Assembly: GCA_910576345.1 (NCBI GenBank)
Contig: CAJTIT010000014.1
Span: 1 to 64,000 of the forward strand
Direction of reading: 5' to 3'
Source: Erysipelotrichales bacterium
GTDB lineage: Bacteria > Bacillota_I > Bacilli_A > Erysipelotrichales > Erysipelotrichaceae
DNA: 64,000 bases
A program made the translations under genes and the position numbers. Shown piece after piece: positions 34,936 through 44,301 of this stretch. The stretch's first letter is position 1, and the number at the start of each line of letters is the position of its first letter. The notes under the pieces are model-generated. The model saw only the letters and a list, made by a program, of their open reading frames with translations. It ran no database searches and was not told the DNA's origin.

Positions 34936-37900
34936 TATTGATTCACGATCCTTTTCTTATGACCGTCCCATTCATAGGAAATGACGGTGACATATTTTGC
35001 GTTTTCTGGGCGGAACAATTCATAGATGGCTAAAGATGGTACCGTTGGATAATCTCCCCACAGAACTTGTGAATTCATGATATAGTCAAAATGGAAATTG
35101 CGGATCAATGCGAACATATTCTGAATGTTTTTTTCATCAACACCGGCAAATGCTTCATCCAGCGCTATAATCAGCGGTGCTTTAGGATCGGCGCTTTCAA
35201 ATTTTGCGGCAACTGCGGAGAATAATGGAATATACATAGACATTGCTTTCTCACCGCCACTGAATGCATAGAAAGCGTTATTGGTCATTTCTTTGCGCTT
35301 TTCTCCTGGTTTTTCATACAAGATTTTAAAATCAAACCAGTTTCGATAATCCATGACTTCTTTCATTGCAGTGTGGAAAGAAAGAAAGCTGTCTTCTTTT
35401 TGTGCTTTTTCTCTTGCACTTTGTATCTTACTGCGGAAATGCGTTGACAATCGCTTTTTATCCGCATCGTTTAATAATCGCAGATCCTTCATAAGCAATG
35501 CGACAAGTTTTTCAGAATTGAGTTCTTCTTCGTTTTCTGCTTTGCGGCTTTTCCATTGAAGTTTCAGTTTTAAACCACTGCTTGTATCCATAGAACTCAT
35601 GAATTTATTCATATCATTCACCCATTGTTGGCTACTTTGAATATGATTTCTTATTTTTTTACTGATGGTATTCACAAGAATGTCTTCAATTAAAATACGA
35701 TCGCTTTCTTCTAACAATAGTTTTTGTTGGTCAATATCTTCTTGTAAATGCTGAACCAGTTCAGAGAATTTTACTTTTTTTCCTTTGTAGCGGGCATTGA
35801 TGTCTAATCTTGCTTGTTCCGCTTCTTCTTGGAATAACGATAAAATAGTGATATTGTATTCCTGTAAATTACCGCGATGACTGTGGAAAGATGTATGTAG
35901 ATCACTTTCTAAAAGATCCTTTCGCTTTTTAATCCGATTTTCGTTTTGGATAAATTGCAGAACTTCTTTCACTTGATCTTTTGCGATTGTTTCCGGTATC
36001 ACATAAGATAAATGAATTTCCTGTAGATAATGATTCCAATGTTTTGTCTTTTCTGTATCCAGTATTTCAATAGCAGCGGTTATTTCTACTAAATTCCCTT
36101 TGTAATGTTGAATGGCATCTTCCATTGCGCCAATCTTACGGATATTGTTTGAAACTTCATCATCAATATCTGTTAATCTTTGCTGGATTTCATCCAATCG
36201 TTTCATGACATCCTCATATCCGAATTCTTTTAATTGCTTTTCTTTACTTGAAATGAGCGCCTTGTCTTTTTCACAATCCGTTTGTAGGTGTTGTAGATCA
36301 TAACGTATCGTATCCAAGTCTTGTTGGATGGTTTCTTGGTGGTACTTTGTGGAGGTAATGAGACGATGCATGGATGCATAGTCACGTTGGGCTTGTATGA
36401 ACTGTGTGAGGGTGTTTTTGTAGTCTTCAAAATTGTCATATTGCGTTGTGAATGCTTGTTGCGTACTTTGAATGTGCAGCGTCTGAGCAAGGGCATGAAT
36501 CAAAGTCAAGGTTTCTGCCATAGCGGATGAAACCGTTTGGATGCTTGTTTCCACAGTTGTGAAACGCTTCCGTATTTCTGTCAGTTTGAGTTCTGTTTGA
36601 CGCAGTGTATCTTTGATGCAAGCCATCGCATCTTGTTTCGGACATTGCTCCATTTCTTGTTGGAGCAATTTTTTCTCCTGTTCCAACCGCATGTTTTCTT
36701 CCGTCAATACTTGATATTCTTTTTGAATTTGCATCAATGCGTTTTGATACTCACTGATCTTTAGTTTGCGAAAAGCTTCTCTTGTTTTTTTGCCGATAAA
36801 TCTTGCAGGTTCCCTATGAGATATGGTACCTGTCAAGATACCGTTTTGATAATATTTGTCCTTGATATAAGCATTCTGATTTTTGATTTGGAAAAACTGT
36901 AGCATTTGTGTAAATTGAAATTGATCGGCTTCCTTCCATCGTATTTCAAATGATGTTAAGGCATTCAGCGGTTTGCTTGTGAACAAATACGTATCATAAC
37001 CTGCATTGTTTTCTTGATGCAATATCTGATTTTTATAACGTTCTTCTACTACCAATGCATTGAGCAGACCCATGCGTAACAGTAATTCTTCAATTTGATC
37101 TTTGATTGTGGATGAAATTGTTTCATGGAACTCTAGCAGTGTGTAGAAGGGAATATATGGAATATTCGATGTTGTTAAAAATATGCGATTGTTTTCTACT
37201 TTTTCATCGATGTTTGGTTTCGGGTCTTCCATTGTTTCCCATTTGTGAAGTTCGCTTGTCAATTCTTGTTCTTTTGTTTTCATATTTTGCATTGCGATTT
37301 TACATTGTTCCGCTTCCTGAACGTTTCGTTCTAGTACGGTTTGATACTGTTTTTGTATGCGATTCGTAATGGAAACAAAGGAGTCTTTTTGCGCATATGC
37401 TTGTAAATCGTCTGTGATTTCATACATTTGTGCATTGGATAATTTTAACATGCGATTGTTTTGATTCCATGCATAGAAGGCTTCTTTTGTTTGATCAATT
37501 GCTTTGTAAAGATGGTTTGTTTCTGTGTCCCATAAGGTTTCTTGTTGTTCCTGTTCCATCAGGATGCGTTCTTTTTCTTCTTTATAGTGTTCCAAGCGTA
37601 TTTGATGTTCGTGAATGGTTTCAAAATAATGATGTCCTTGTTTTAATTGTTCCATTTCTTTTTTTATTTGTGTTTGGATATAGGTATAACCGTATTCTTG
37701 ATGAAGTTGTGCCATGATTTCTTCCTTGAATGCATCATGCTCTATGAATTCCAGCATATGTTGAAGATCATCCAATTCTTGCATCGCTTCCTTAACTTCC
37801 GTAAGATGCAGATCCATTTGATTGGTTTGTTGTTTTATTTGATGTTCTGTTTCTATCCAAGCATCATTTTTTTCTTCCATTTGTTTTTGTTTGTTTTGTA

Positions 37901-38939
37901 AAGAATGTTCTTTGTTTATCAGATTTTGCTTGATTTGATCGACCTCTTCTTTGAGTTGAATCAAATCGGCATTGGCAATCGATCGTTTTTCTTCGTTGAG
38001 TACGTCTTTTTCTGTGTTTAATCGTTGATTGGTTTCTTGTAAAGAAATCATAGTTGCTTCTGTTTGCTTTTGTTTGTTTTGGATATTTTTTTCTTTTGTG
38101 TGCTCTGCTTGTACTTTAGATTGTGCTTCCAAATAGCGCATTGCTTTTTGTTGGAGTACGGCATGATTGTATTGCGTATACACTTGTTCAATTGCCTTTG
38201 CGGATGTAAGACTCTGTTTGAGTGCAGCAAGTTGATCTTCAATATCGTCCATACTGGAAATTGCTTCACTCATTGGACGTAGATCATCTTCACTGAGCGG
38301 TTGTAAGGAATTGCTTAAAATGTCATTGATCATCGTAGGTTTCAATGAATTGCTTAATTTGGGAGAGCGCAGTTGCATGAGTAATTGCAAAGCTTCTTTG
38401 TATTCTTCATTGTTCGAAAAGCCAAAAAGCGATTGATTGACTTTTTCCATATAAGCTTTCTGGCTTGTTATCAGCTGATCATGAATGATGTTTTTTAACA
38501 TGGTTTTGGTAATCGCAAGATTTTGGTCCATCAGTTGAATGTCATGGTTGATACGGCGATTGTCTTCGATAACAAAGTACCAAACATCCATGGGTTTATT
38601 TTTTCTGGCATGTAGTCCCATACCGATAGTTTTATAGCGATTGATTTCAGCCTGTTTGAATTCTAAATATAAATATCCAATGCGATCTTCGCGTTCACCG
38701 TCTTCTTCCAATAAATAGTTCTCCAATTTTCGAGAACGTGTGCCAAATGCATCCAGTCGTTCACTGCTTCTATTTCCGTCTAATAAAAGCGGAATAAAAC
38801 TTTGCATGGTTACGGATTTACCACTGCCGTTGGATCCTCGTAGTAACATGTGACCGTCTTTGAATAAAAATTCTTCATTGACATAATACCAGAAATCAAT
38901 GAGTCCCAATCGATGCATATGCCATTTGTTTGTATTCAT
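34935..38939 (-). CDS. jetC: Wadjet JetC SMC-like ATPase (TIGR02680 family)
   Basis: A 1334-residue SMC/MukB-type motor. Residues 33-44 are Walker A (RGSNGSGKSVTM), followed by LLLDGNRSSERLDAFGTRSRK, typical of TIGR02680. Long coiled coils rich in Glu, Lys and Gln cover about residues 260-560 and 740-1090, with a hinge-like region (HQENNAGYDTYLF) between. The C-terminal head has the signature FSGGEKAMSMYIPLF and Walker B LIIALDEAFAGVDE. It would extrude DNA loops in an ATP-dependent way to detect small circular DNA. Size and motifs are intact. It overlaps jetB and jetD by one base each. Confidence 0.95.
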   Translation of the reverse strand: MNTNKWHMHRLGLIDFWYYVNEEFLFKDGHMLLRGSNGSGKSVTMQSFIPLLLDGNRSSERLDAFGTRSRKLENYLLEEDGEREDRIGYLYLEFKQAEINRYKTIGMGLHARKNKPMDVWYFVIEDNRRINHDIQLMDQNLAITKTMLKNIIHDQLITSQKAYMEKVNQSLFGFSNNEEYKEALQLLMQLRSPKLSNSLKPTMINDILSNSLQPLSEDDLRPMSEAISSMDDIEDQLAALKQSLTSAKAIEQVYTQYNHAVLQQKAMRYLEAQSKVQAEHTKEKNIQNKQKQTEATMISLQETNQRLNTEKDVLNEEKRSIANADLIQLKEEVDQIKQNLINKEHSLQNKQKQMEEKNDAWIETEHQIKQQTNQMDLHLTEVKEAMQELDDLQHMLEFIEHDAFKEEIMAQLHQEYGYTYIQTQIKKEMEQLKQGHHYFETIHEHQIRLEHYKEEKERILMEQEQQETLWDTETNHLYKAIDQTKEAFYAWNQNNRMLKLSNAQMYEITDDLQAYAQKDSFVSITNRIQKQYQTVLERNVQEAEQCKIAMQNMKTKEQELTSELHKWETMEDPKPNIDEKVENNRIFLTTSNIPYIPFYTLLEFHETISSTIKDQIEELLLRMGLLNALVVEERYKNQILHQENNAGYDTYLFTSKPLNALTSFEIRWKEADQFQFTQMLQFFQIKNQNAYIKDKYYQNGILTGTISHREPARFIGKKTREAFRKLKISEYQNALMQIQKEYQVLTEENMRLEQEKKLLQQEMEQCPKQDAMACIKDTLRQTELKLTEIRKRFTTVETSIQTVSSAMAETLTLIHALAQTLHIQSTQQAFTTQYDNFEDYKNTLTQFIQAQRDYASMHRLITSTKYHQETIQQDLDTIRYDLQHLQTDCEKDKALISSKEKQLKEFGYEDVMKRLDEIQQRLTDIDDEVSNNIRKIGAMEDAIQHYKGNLVEITAAIEILDTEKTKHWNHYLQEIHLSYVIPETIAKDQVKEVLQFIQNENRIKKRKDLLESDLHTSFHSHRGNLQEYNITILSLFQEEAEQARLDINARYKGKKVKFSELVQHLQEDIDQQKLLLEESDRILIEDILVNTISKKIRNHIQSSQQWVNDMNKFMSSMDTSSGLKLKLQWKSRKAENEEELNSEKLVALLMKDLRLLNDADKKRLSTHFRSKIQSAREKAQKEDSFLSFHTAMKEVMDYRNWFDFKILYEKPGEKRKEMTNNAFYAFSGGEKAMSMYIPLFSAVAAKFESADPKAPLIIALDEAFAGVDEKNIQNMFALIRNFHFDYIMNSQVLWGDYPTVPSLAIYELFRPENAKYVTVISYEWDGHKKRIVNQ

Positions 38940-40063
38940 TATAAACCACCGCTTTCTTTTAAATCACCCATTACTTTACCAATTATCGGATAAAGTTTGA
39001 CGATCTCATCTCGTATAGTTAAAAAACCAAGCATTTCCATTTGATCAATGACCAATGTACTCAGATGTTTGATATCCATTTCCTGATATTTTTTAGGAAG
39101 ATACATCAAATGCTTTTTTATGACAGTTTGACATAAATTTAAGAAGGAATCATAGGGCATCTGTATTTGTTCATATGATTCTACTTGTATGGATTTATTT
39201 TTAATTTGTTTATTGATTTTATGATGAATGAATAAGATTAAATCGGATAAGGTGTTATGAAATGGAAAGGTTTTTCCCATCGCACATTCGTCCGATAGAT
39301 TGAGATAGGCACCGGAACTGTGCAGATGCAGATCACAAGGAAAATATGAGGAAAAGTCAGATTCGATTTGATGATAGTAATGTCGTATGTAGGCAAAATC
39401 TTCATTGTTGTTTTCTTCTCGGTAAACACCAGGAGATAACAGAAGTTTTCGATAGACGCGCTGTCTTCGCATCAAACCACGATTTTCATCCATATGGAGC
39501 CATTCGCTATCTTGAAATTCTTCAGGTGTGTGTAATTGCATGATGTCAATCATGAAGTTACGCATGAAATAATGGGAAGTTCCGGTGTTTTCATACAGGA
39601 TCTCCGTTTCCATGTTTTTTGCATATGTATCTTCATCACCTTCTGTAGTAACAATCATGTTTTGTTTGATGCAGTATTTGATAACGCGCACCAGCTGTCT
39701 TCGGGTGGTGAATACAGTCCAGTCAAATGGATCTTCTTCTCTTTGTGCTTTCAAAAAATCGGTTAAGGAGGATAGGAGAAATTGTTCTTCACGCTCTTTA
39801 TCTTCCAGAAACATAAGGATGTAACATAACATTTGATATTCATGAATGCTCAGGAATTCGGTTATGCCCATCCATGGTTCTGCGAAACCTGGAATCTTTT
39901 CTAGTTTGATAAGATGCGGATTGATTGTAATGATATAACCGAATTTTTCTTGCATGATTTTTTTGATTTCTTTTAGATTGTCTTTGATTGTATAATAAAG
40001 AGAGGGGTCATCTTCTTTGATGATCCAACGTTTGCTTAACAATACTTCTAATGCATTCATCAT
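38939..40063 (-). CDS. jetB: Wadjet JetB-like kite subunit (TIGR02678/DUF2398)
   Basis: A 374-residue acidic protein corresponding to the MukE-like/kite subunit of Wadjet. The N-terminal helices (LEVLLSKRWIIKEDDPSLYYTIKDNL) and winged-helix-like segments (EYQMLCYILMFLEDK, RRQLVRVIKYCIKQ) match the TIGR02678 pattern, including the DPFDWT segment and the central RQRVYRKLLLSPGVYRE. It has no catalytic motif; it would link the JetC heads to JetA. The ATG overlaps the jetA stop by four bases. I rank it by gene order plus pattern. Confidence 0.88.
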   Translation of the reverse strand: MMNALEVLLSKRWIIKEDDPSLYYTIKDNLKEIKKIMQEKFGYIITINPHLIKLEKIPGFAEPWMGITEFLSIHEYQMLCYILMFLEDKEREEQFLLSSLTDFLKAQREEDPFDWTVFTTRRQLVRVIKYCIKQNMIVTTEGDEDTYAKNMETEILYENTGTSHYFMRNFMIDIMQLHTPEEFQDSEWLHMDENRGLMRRQRVYRKLLLSPGVYREENNNEDFAYIRHYYHQIESDFSSYFPCDLHLHSSGAYLNLSDECAMGKTFPFHNTLSDLILFIHHKINKQIKNKSIQVESYEQIQMPYDSFLNLCQTVIKKHLMYLPKKYQEMDIKHLSTLVIDQMEMLGFLTIRDEIVKLYPIIGKVMGDLKESGGL

Positions 40064-41538
40064 ATGTCCTCCTCAAATTGGATTTTGAAGGAAGGCATAT
40101 AGAAATCTCCGTCTTCGCATTCCAGTTTGCATATGTTTTTGTTTTCTTTGTTTACATGATAGTATCTGCCCCATTCACAGCGTGCACGTAAGTCTTTGTT
40201 TGCGAGTGCTCTGCTTAGCCACGTTAACAGTATTTTTCTTGCATAGGCACTGATTTTAGGCAGATGTGCAAAATCAATGGTATTGTCGACAATATGGCTT
40301 TCCAAAAGCTTTCGATCGCGTGCAATTTTGTTTAACTGTTCCATTTTTTGTGTCTGTATTTCAAGGTTGTAGTCGACAGCAGGTTTTCTTGTGCTTTTTA
40401 CACGTGCAATGCGGGTTCTTGGTTCTAGATCATAATAGGTTACGTTTTCTTGATATACACCACTGTCAATACTGTCGGTGTCTCTTGTACGAAGATTCTT
40501 TAAATGAAGTGGAGAGTCCACACCGAACACCATGGCACTGAAAATGTGTGCTTCGTTGATGGATTCACACATGGAGAAAATATGCGCAAGATGGCGGTAT
40601 TCTTCTTTACGGTTGGCACCCAAATTGTGCATTTCTCCGATTTGTTGGGCATAGCGCGTAATGCGTCGTATGATGTCATTGGTAATGTCTGACATGCGGT
40701 TGACTTCGCTTTCACGCTCACCACCTACAAACCAGTTGAAGATGCTGTTCCATCTTCCGACACAATTTTCATAAACTTCATGCTTGTTAAGTGTGCGATC
40801 AATTCTTGGAACGGAACATTCATATTCCGTGACGATTTCAAAAATGTCTTGCAGAAGTTGTTGGTCGATGTTTTTGATGTATTGTTCCAAAACAAGTGCT
40901 TGTTCTTGAAGTCCTTTGACGAAGTTTCTTAAATATTGAATGATTTTGTCTTTGAATATCAAGAATTCACTTGTTTTCATCATTTCTTCTGCTTTTGCGC
41001 TGTTAAGTGTACGAATATAGTCTTGATAGTTACGGTTGAGACGAATAAAGTCATTGTTCAAATCATTCCACCAACTACTGACGTAGTCACTTTCTTGATG
41101 GACGATTTCTTCGATTTTCAATATATTTGCGTGAATGCGCTCCAATAAGGTTGGCTCCAATGAAGCGCCTTCAATTTCTAAGTTTTCCAAGCGCAGCGTC
41201 ATTCGTTCTATTTCAACGGTGTAATCGCCTAACTGATAACGATATTTACGATTTTTGAATTCTTCCAAACTGTTTACTTTTGTGGTATCCTGCATAGCTG
41301 TCAGATTTTTCCATGCGCTGAGTTGGTCAAGGTCACTTTGACATGATTCCGGTGTATAGTCCGGGAATAAACCGGTTTCAATGAGTTTTGCATATACATC
41401 TTCTTTGTGCAGCCAGTAATTGATTTTTTCATGTTCTTCATAAAAATAACGGATGATAACACGGTAGCGTTGTACGTTTTCTGCACGCAAGTAATTGACT
41501 TCTGTGATAGGCCTTGTTAATTTTTCATGAATGATCAA
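40060..41538 (-). CDS. jetA: Wadjet JetA-like kleisin subunit (TIGR02677/DUF2397)
   Basis: A 492-residue MukF-like kleisin. The N-terminal YLRAENVQRYRVIIRYFYEEHEKINYWLHKEDVYAKL is typical of TIGR02677. Helical dimerisation and linker regions follow. The segment around residue 340 (HIFSMCESINEAHIFSAMVFGVDSPLHLK) is well conserved in the family. The true start is most likely TTG 41538, with GAGGTGAG four bases upstream. A longer ATG frame to 41592 is possible, but the promoter -10 (TATAAT, 41573-41578) lies inside it, so the longer form would not be transcribed from that promoter. First gene of jetABCD. Confidence 0.9.
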   Translation of the reverse strand: MIIHEKLTRPITEVNYLRAENVQRYRVIIRYFYEEHEKINYWLHKEDVYAKLIETGLFPDYTPESCQSDLDQLSAWKNLTAMQDTTKVNSLEEFKNRKYRYQLGDYTVEIERMTLRLENLEIEGASLEPTLLERIHANILKIEEIVHQESDYVSSWWNDLNNDFIRLNRNYQDYIRTLNSAKAEEMMKTSEFLIFKDKIIQYLRNFVKGLQEQALVLEQYIKNIDQQLLQDIFEIVTEYECSVPRIDRTLNKHEVYENCVGRWNSIFNWFVGGERESEVNRMSDITNDIIRRITRYAQQIGEMHNLGANRKEEYRHLAHIFSMCESINEAHIFSAMVFGVDSPLHLKNLRTRDTDSIDSGVYQENVTYYDLEPRTRIARVKSTRKPAVDYNLEIQTQKMEQLNKIARDRKLLESHIVDNTIDFAHLPKISAYARKILLTWLSRALANKDLRARCEWGRYYHVNKENKNICKLECEDGDFYMPSFKIQFEEDI

Positions 41539-41572
41539 GTATCTCACCTCATGGTTTCTGTTTTGCCATTGT

Positions 41573-41578
41573 ATTATA
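41573..41578 (-). promoter_or_regulatory. -10 box of the jetABCD operon
   Basis: On the minus strand the sequence GATATAATACA contains TATAAT, 34 bases upstream of the TTG start. It would leave a short leader containing GAGGTGAG. The -35 is not clear. Confidence 0.55.
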
Positions 41579-41592
41579 TCATACTGTGGCAT

Positions 41593-41946
41593 AAGGAAAC
41601 ATAAAAGTTTGGAAAAATAAACAAAGAATATACAACAAAAATTTTTAAAATTTAATCTGGCAGAAAAAACATGTCATACAAAATCAAAAGGTTTGAAACC
41701 GGCGAAGTTTGTATTCATTACGCAGGAATAAATCTATGCAAGAAGGATTTAAGATATATGAGCGTAAAAGTAGGGAAGTGGTTCCTATAAGAGAAAATTG
41801 CGAGAATAAGCAGATGATCGTGTATTAAGTTTTGATATCGTTATCATGTCAAATCCATGAATGCATCCGTTCTGTAATGACAACAGTGATTTGTTCTTTG
41901 ATCTGATGAAAAACAGCTATAAAAACAACACAATCTCTATGCTTTG
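41593..41946. other. Divergent intergenic region between jetA and pheA
   Basis: No gene is visible. A plus-strand frame from ATG 41736 gives about 30 residues (QEGFKIYERKSREVVPIREN) without a convincing ribosome site. No T-box motif or tryptophan/phenylalanine attenuator was found, although pheA follows. Confidence 0.4.
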
Positions 41947-41955
41947 TGATATAAT
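41947..41955 (+). promoter_or_regulatory. Extended -10 promoter of the pheA operon
   Basis: TGATATAAT is an extended -10 element with no good -35. Transcription would start about 20 bases before ATG 41982, which has AAAGCAGG as ribosome site. Confidence 0.6.
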
Positions 41956-41981
41956 GTTACACAAAGAAAGCAGGTTGTCAA

Positions 41982-43073
41982 ATGGACGAATTAAGCAAAG
42001 CAAGACAGGCCATCAATGCGATAGATGAAGAAATGGCCAGACTGTTTGAACAGCGAATGTGTGCCGTTGAAAATGTGATCGCATATAAGCTGGAACATCA
42101 AATGGATGTGCTGGATCGCTCCAGAGAAGATGAAGTCATCAAGCGGAATATGGCATATATTCAACAGGAATCCTACCGTCCATATTATCAAATGTTCATA
42201 GAGGACGTGATGAAAAATTCAAGAGCTTATCAGAAATCAAGGATACATCAGGACAAAATTGCGTATGCAGGAAATCTGGGGGCATTCTCTCATATAGCGG
42301 CGATGAAACTGTTTCCGGATAAAGAACATGTGCATGTGCCGACATTTGAAGATGTCGTTGCGATGGTGGAAAATCAAGAAGCTGCTTATGGTGTTTTACC
42401 TTTTGAAAACTCTTATACCGGTGAAGTCGGAGAGAATATGGATATGATATTGTCGCATGATATCTATATTCATCAGATGTATGATTTGAAAATTGAACAA
42501 AATTTGCTTGGTGTAAAAGGCGCATCGCTTTCCGATATCAAACAGATATATTCAAAGGATCAAGCAATTTCACAGTCGCGGACATTCCTACACGGAAGAG
42601 GATGGGAATTGATTCCATATCCCAATACTGCATTGGCCGCTGAATATATAGCCAAGGAAAACGATCCCTCAAAAGCTGCGATCGCTTCCAGAGAAACAGC
42701 GAAATTATACGGATTGGATATTTTGGCATCGCATATCAATACATCGTTAGAAAATACAACGCGTTTCATCGTTATTGGCAAACAGCCTTCTCTTAAAGGA
42801 GACCGCGTTTCACTTGTGTTTACTCTGCATCATGAAACAGGTGCTCTTGCCAAAGTGATGTCATTGATTAGCGAGCGTGGTTTTAATATGGAAAGTATCC
42901 ATTCTCGCTCTTTAAAAGATGAACCATTTGCGTATTATTTCTATGTAGAAATTGTCGCAGATGTGAAGGATACGGCGACAAAACAGCTGTGTGCGGATAT
43001 GGCGCCGTTATGTGAACGATTAAAAATTGCAGGAAGCTATCAGAAAGAAGGAATACATCATGCGTTTCGTTAA
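41982..43073 (+). CDS. pheA: Bifunctional chorismate mutase/prephenate dehydratase (P-protein)
   Basis: Converts chorismate to prephenate and then to phenylpyruvate in phenylalanine synthesis. The 363-residue protein has an AroQ-type mutase (1-90; LSKARQAINAIDEEMARLFEQRM), a dehydratase domain (95-275) with VLPFENSYTGEVGENMD and ENTTRFIVIGKQP (the Thr-Arg-Phe signature), and a C-terminal ACT domain (285-355) with HHETGALAKVM and GFNMESIHSRSLKD, the phenylalanine-binding feedback site. All three domains look intact. First gene of a four-gene operon; it overlaps the next by 14 bases. Confidence 0.95.
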   Translation: MDELSKARQAINAIDEEMARLFEQRMCAVENVIAYKLEHQMDVLDRSREDEVIKRNMAYIQQESYRPYYQMFIEDVMKNSRAYQKSRIHQDKIAYAGNLGAFSHIAAMKLFPDKEHVHVPTFEDVVAMVENQEAAYGVLPFENSYTGEVGENMDMILSHDIYIHQMYDLKIEQNLLGVKGASLSDIKQIYSKDQAISQSRTFLHGRGWELIPYPNTALAAEYIAKENDPSKAAIASRETAKLYGLDILASHINTSLENTTRFIVIGKQPSLKGDRVSLVFTLHHETGALAKVMSLISERGFNMESIHSRSLKDEPFAYYFYVEIVADVKDTATKQLCADMAPLCERLKIAGSYQKEGIHHAFR

Positions 43074-44295
43074 AAAAGAAGTCAATACAACACCAATCGA
43101 AGATACGGTATTCGTTATAGTCGAACGTGCACAAAGAGCCAAACAGGAAATCGGCGAAGAAAATGTTGTGGATGCGACGATTGGATCACTATACGACGAA
43201 GAAGGGAAACTGGTTGCGCTTGATTCCGTGTTTGAACCTTATGATGCTTTGCCAAAAGAACAGAAGGCAAAATATGCCGGATCGTTTACCGGAAACATCG
43301 GATATCGAAAACAAGTGTATGAATGGCTGCTTGGAAATGTTTCATCAACATTGGCACATAGCGTCATTGCGACTCCGGGTGGCACAGGCGCAGTCAATAT
43401 CACAATCGAGGAATGTCTTGATAAAGGTGAAACGCTAGTGCTTCCGGAAATTGCTTGGGGCTCCTATCGTTTAATGGCCACGATGCATAATTTAAATACC
43501 AAAACATATTCATTGTTTGACGGCGATCATTTTGATATTGAAAATTTTAGAAGTGTTTGTAAGGAAGTCAGTGAAACACAGGATAAATTGGTGGTGATTA
43601 TCAATGATCCATGTCATAATCCAACAGGTTATTCTCTAACAAAAGAAGAATGGAAAAACGTTATTGAAATACTGAATGCATGCGCAAAAAAGGTGCCGGT
43701 TGTTTTGTTGAATGATATCGCATATATTGATTATTCTTATGCTCTGGCACATTCCAGAGATTATATGGAGCAGTTCAATGCGATTTCTGATCATGTAATG
43801 GTGGTGATTGCGTTCAGCATCAGTAAGTCTTTGACCTCTTACGGTCTAAGATGCGGTGCGGCTGTGATATTAGGGCAAGAGCAAGAAGATGTACGAAATG
43901 TGGAAATCGTGTTTGAGAAAGCTGCCAGAGCTACATGGTCCAATATTGCGAATGCGGCAATGGATAATTTTACGTTTGTGACCACAGAAAACAAAGAAGC
44001 GTTCGAAAAGGAAAAGGCTTATTATATTGATTTGTTGGAAAAGCGCAGTTCCATATTTACGAAAGAAGCGGATGCGGTGGGATTATCTTATTATCCTTAT
44101 AAAGAAGGCTTTTTCGTAACGTTGAGAATAGAAGATAATACGATGAGGGATCATTTTCATGAAGCGCTGATGCAGGAACATATTTATACGGTAAAAGTGA
44201 ATAAAGGTATTCGTGTTGCTGTTTGTTCACTCAAAACGGAAAAATGCAAAGGATTGGCAAAGCGAATGAAAGCGATTTTGGATCAGGTGCGTTAA
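43060..44295 (+). CDS. Class I aminotransferase, probably aromatic amino acid
   Basis: A 411-residue PLP enzyme. TPGGTGAVNITIEECL is the substrate/PLP phosphate region, INDPCHNPTGYSLTKEEW carries the Asn that contacts the cofactor, and AFSISKSLTSYGLRCGA holds the Schiff-base lysine. The arrangement (N-terminal arm, class I/Asp-aromatic type) and its position after pheA suggest it aminates phenylpyruvate (and 4-hydroxyphenylpyruvate) to complete phenylalanine synthesis. The specificity cannot be proven from sequence. The ATG lies 14 bases inside pheA, with GAAGGA upstream, so expression is coupled. Confidence 0.88.
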   Translation: MRFVKKEVNTTPIEDTVFVIVERAQRAKQEIGEENVVDATIGSLYDEEGKLVALDSVFEPYDALPKEQKAKYAGSFTGNIGYRKQVYEWLLGNVSSTLAHSVIATPGGTGAVNITIEECLDKGETLVLPEIAWGSYRLMATMHNLNTKTYSLFDGDHFDIENFRSVCKEVSETQDKLVVIINDPCHNPTGYSLTKEEWKNVIEILNACAKKVPVVLLNDIAYIDYSYALAHSRDYMEQFNAISDHVMVVIAFSISKSLTSYGLRCGAAVILGQEQEDVRNVEIVFEKAARATWSNIANAAMDNFTFVTTENKEAFEKEKAYYIDLLEKRSSIFTKEADAVGLSYYPYKEGFFVTLRIEDNTMRDHFHEALMQEHIYTVKVNKGIRVAVCSLKTEKCKGLAKRMKAILDQVR

Positions 44296-44301
44296 GTTCT
44301 T

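Noticed and set aside
36112-38282. Several 60-95-residue plus-strand frames within jetC
   Set aside because: Shadows of the Glu/Lys/Gln-rich coiled coils on the other strand; no ribosome sites.
41593-41981. T-box or phenylalanine attenuator before pheA
   Set aside because: No AGGGTGGAACCGCG-like antiterminator, no Phe-rich leader peptide and no terminator; transcription seems to start close to the gene.
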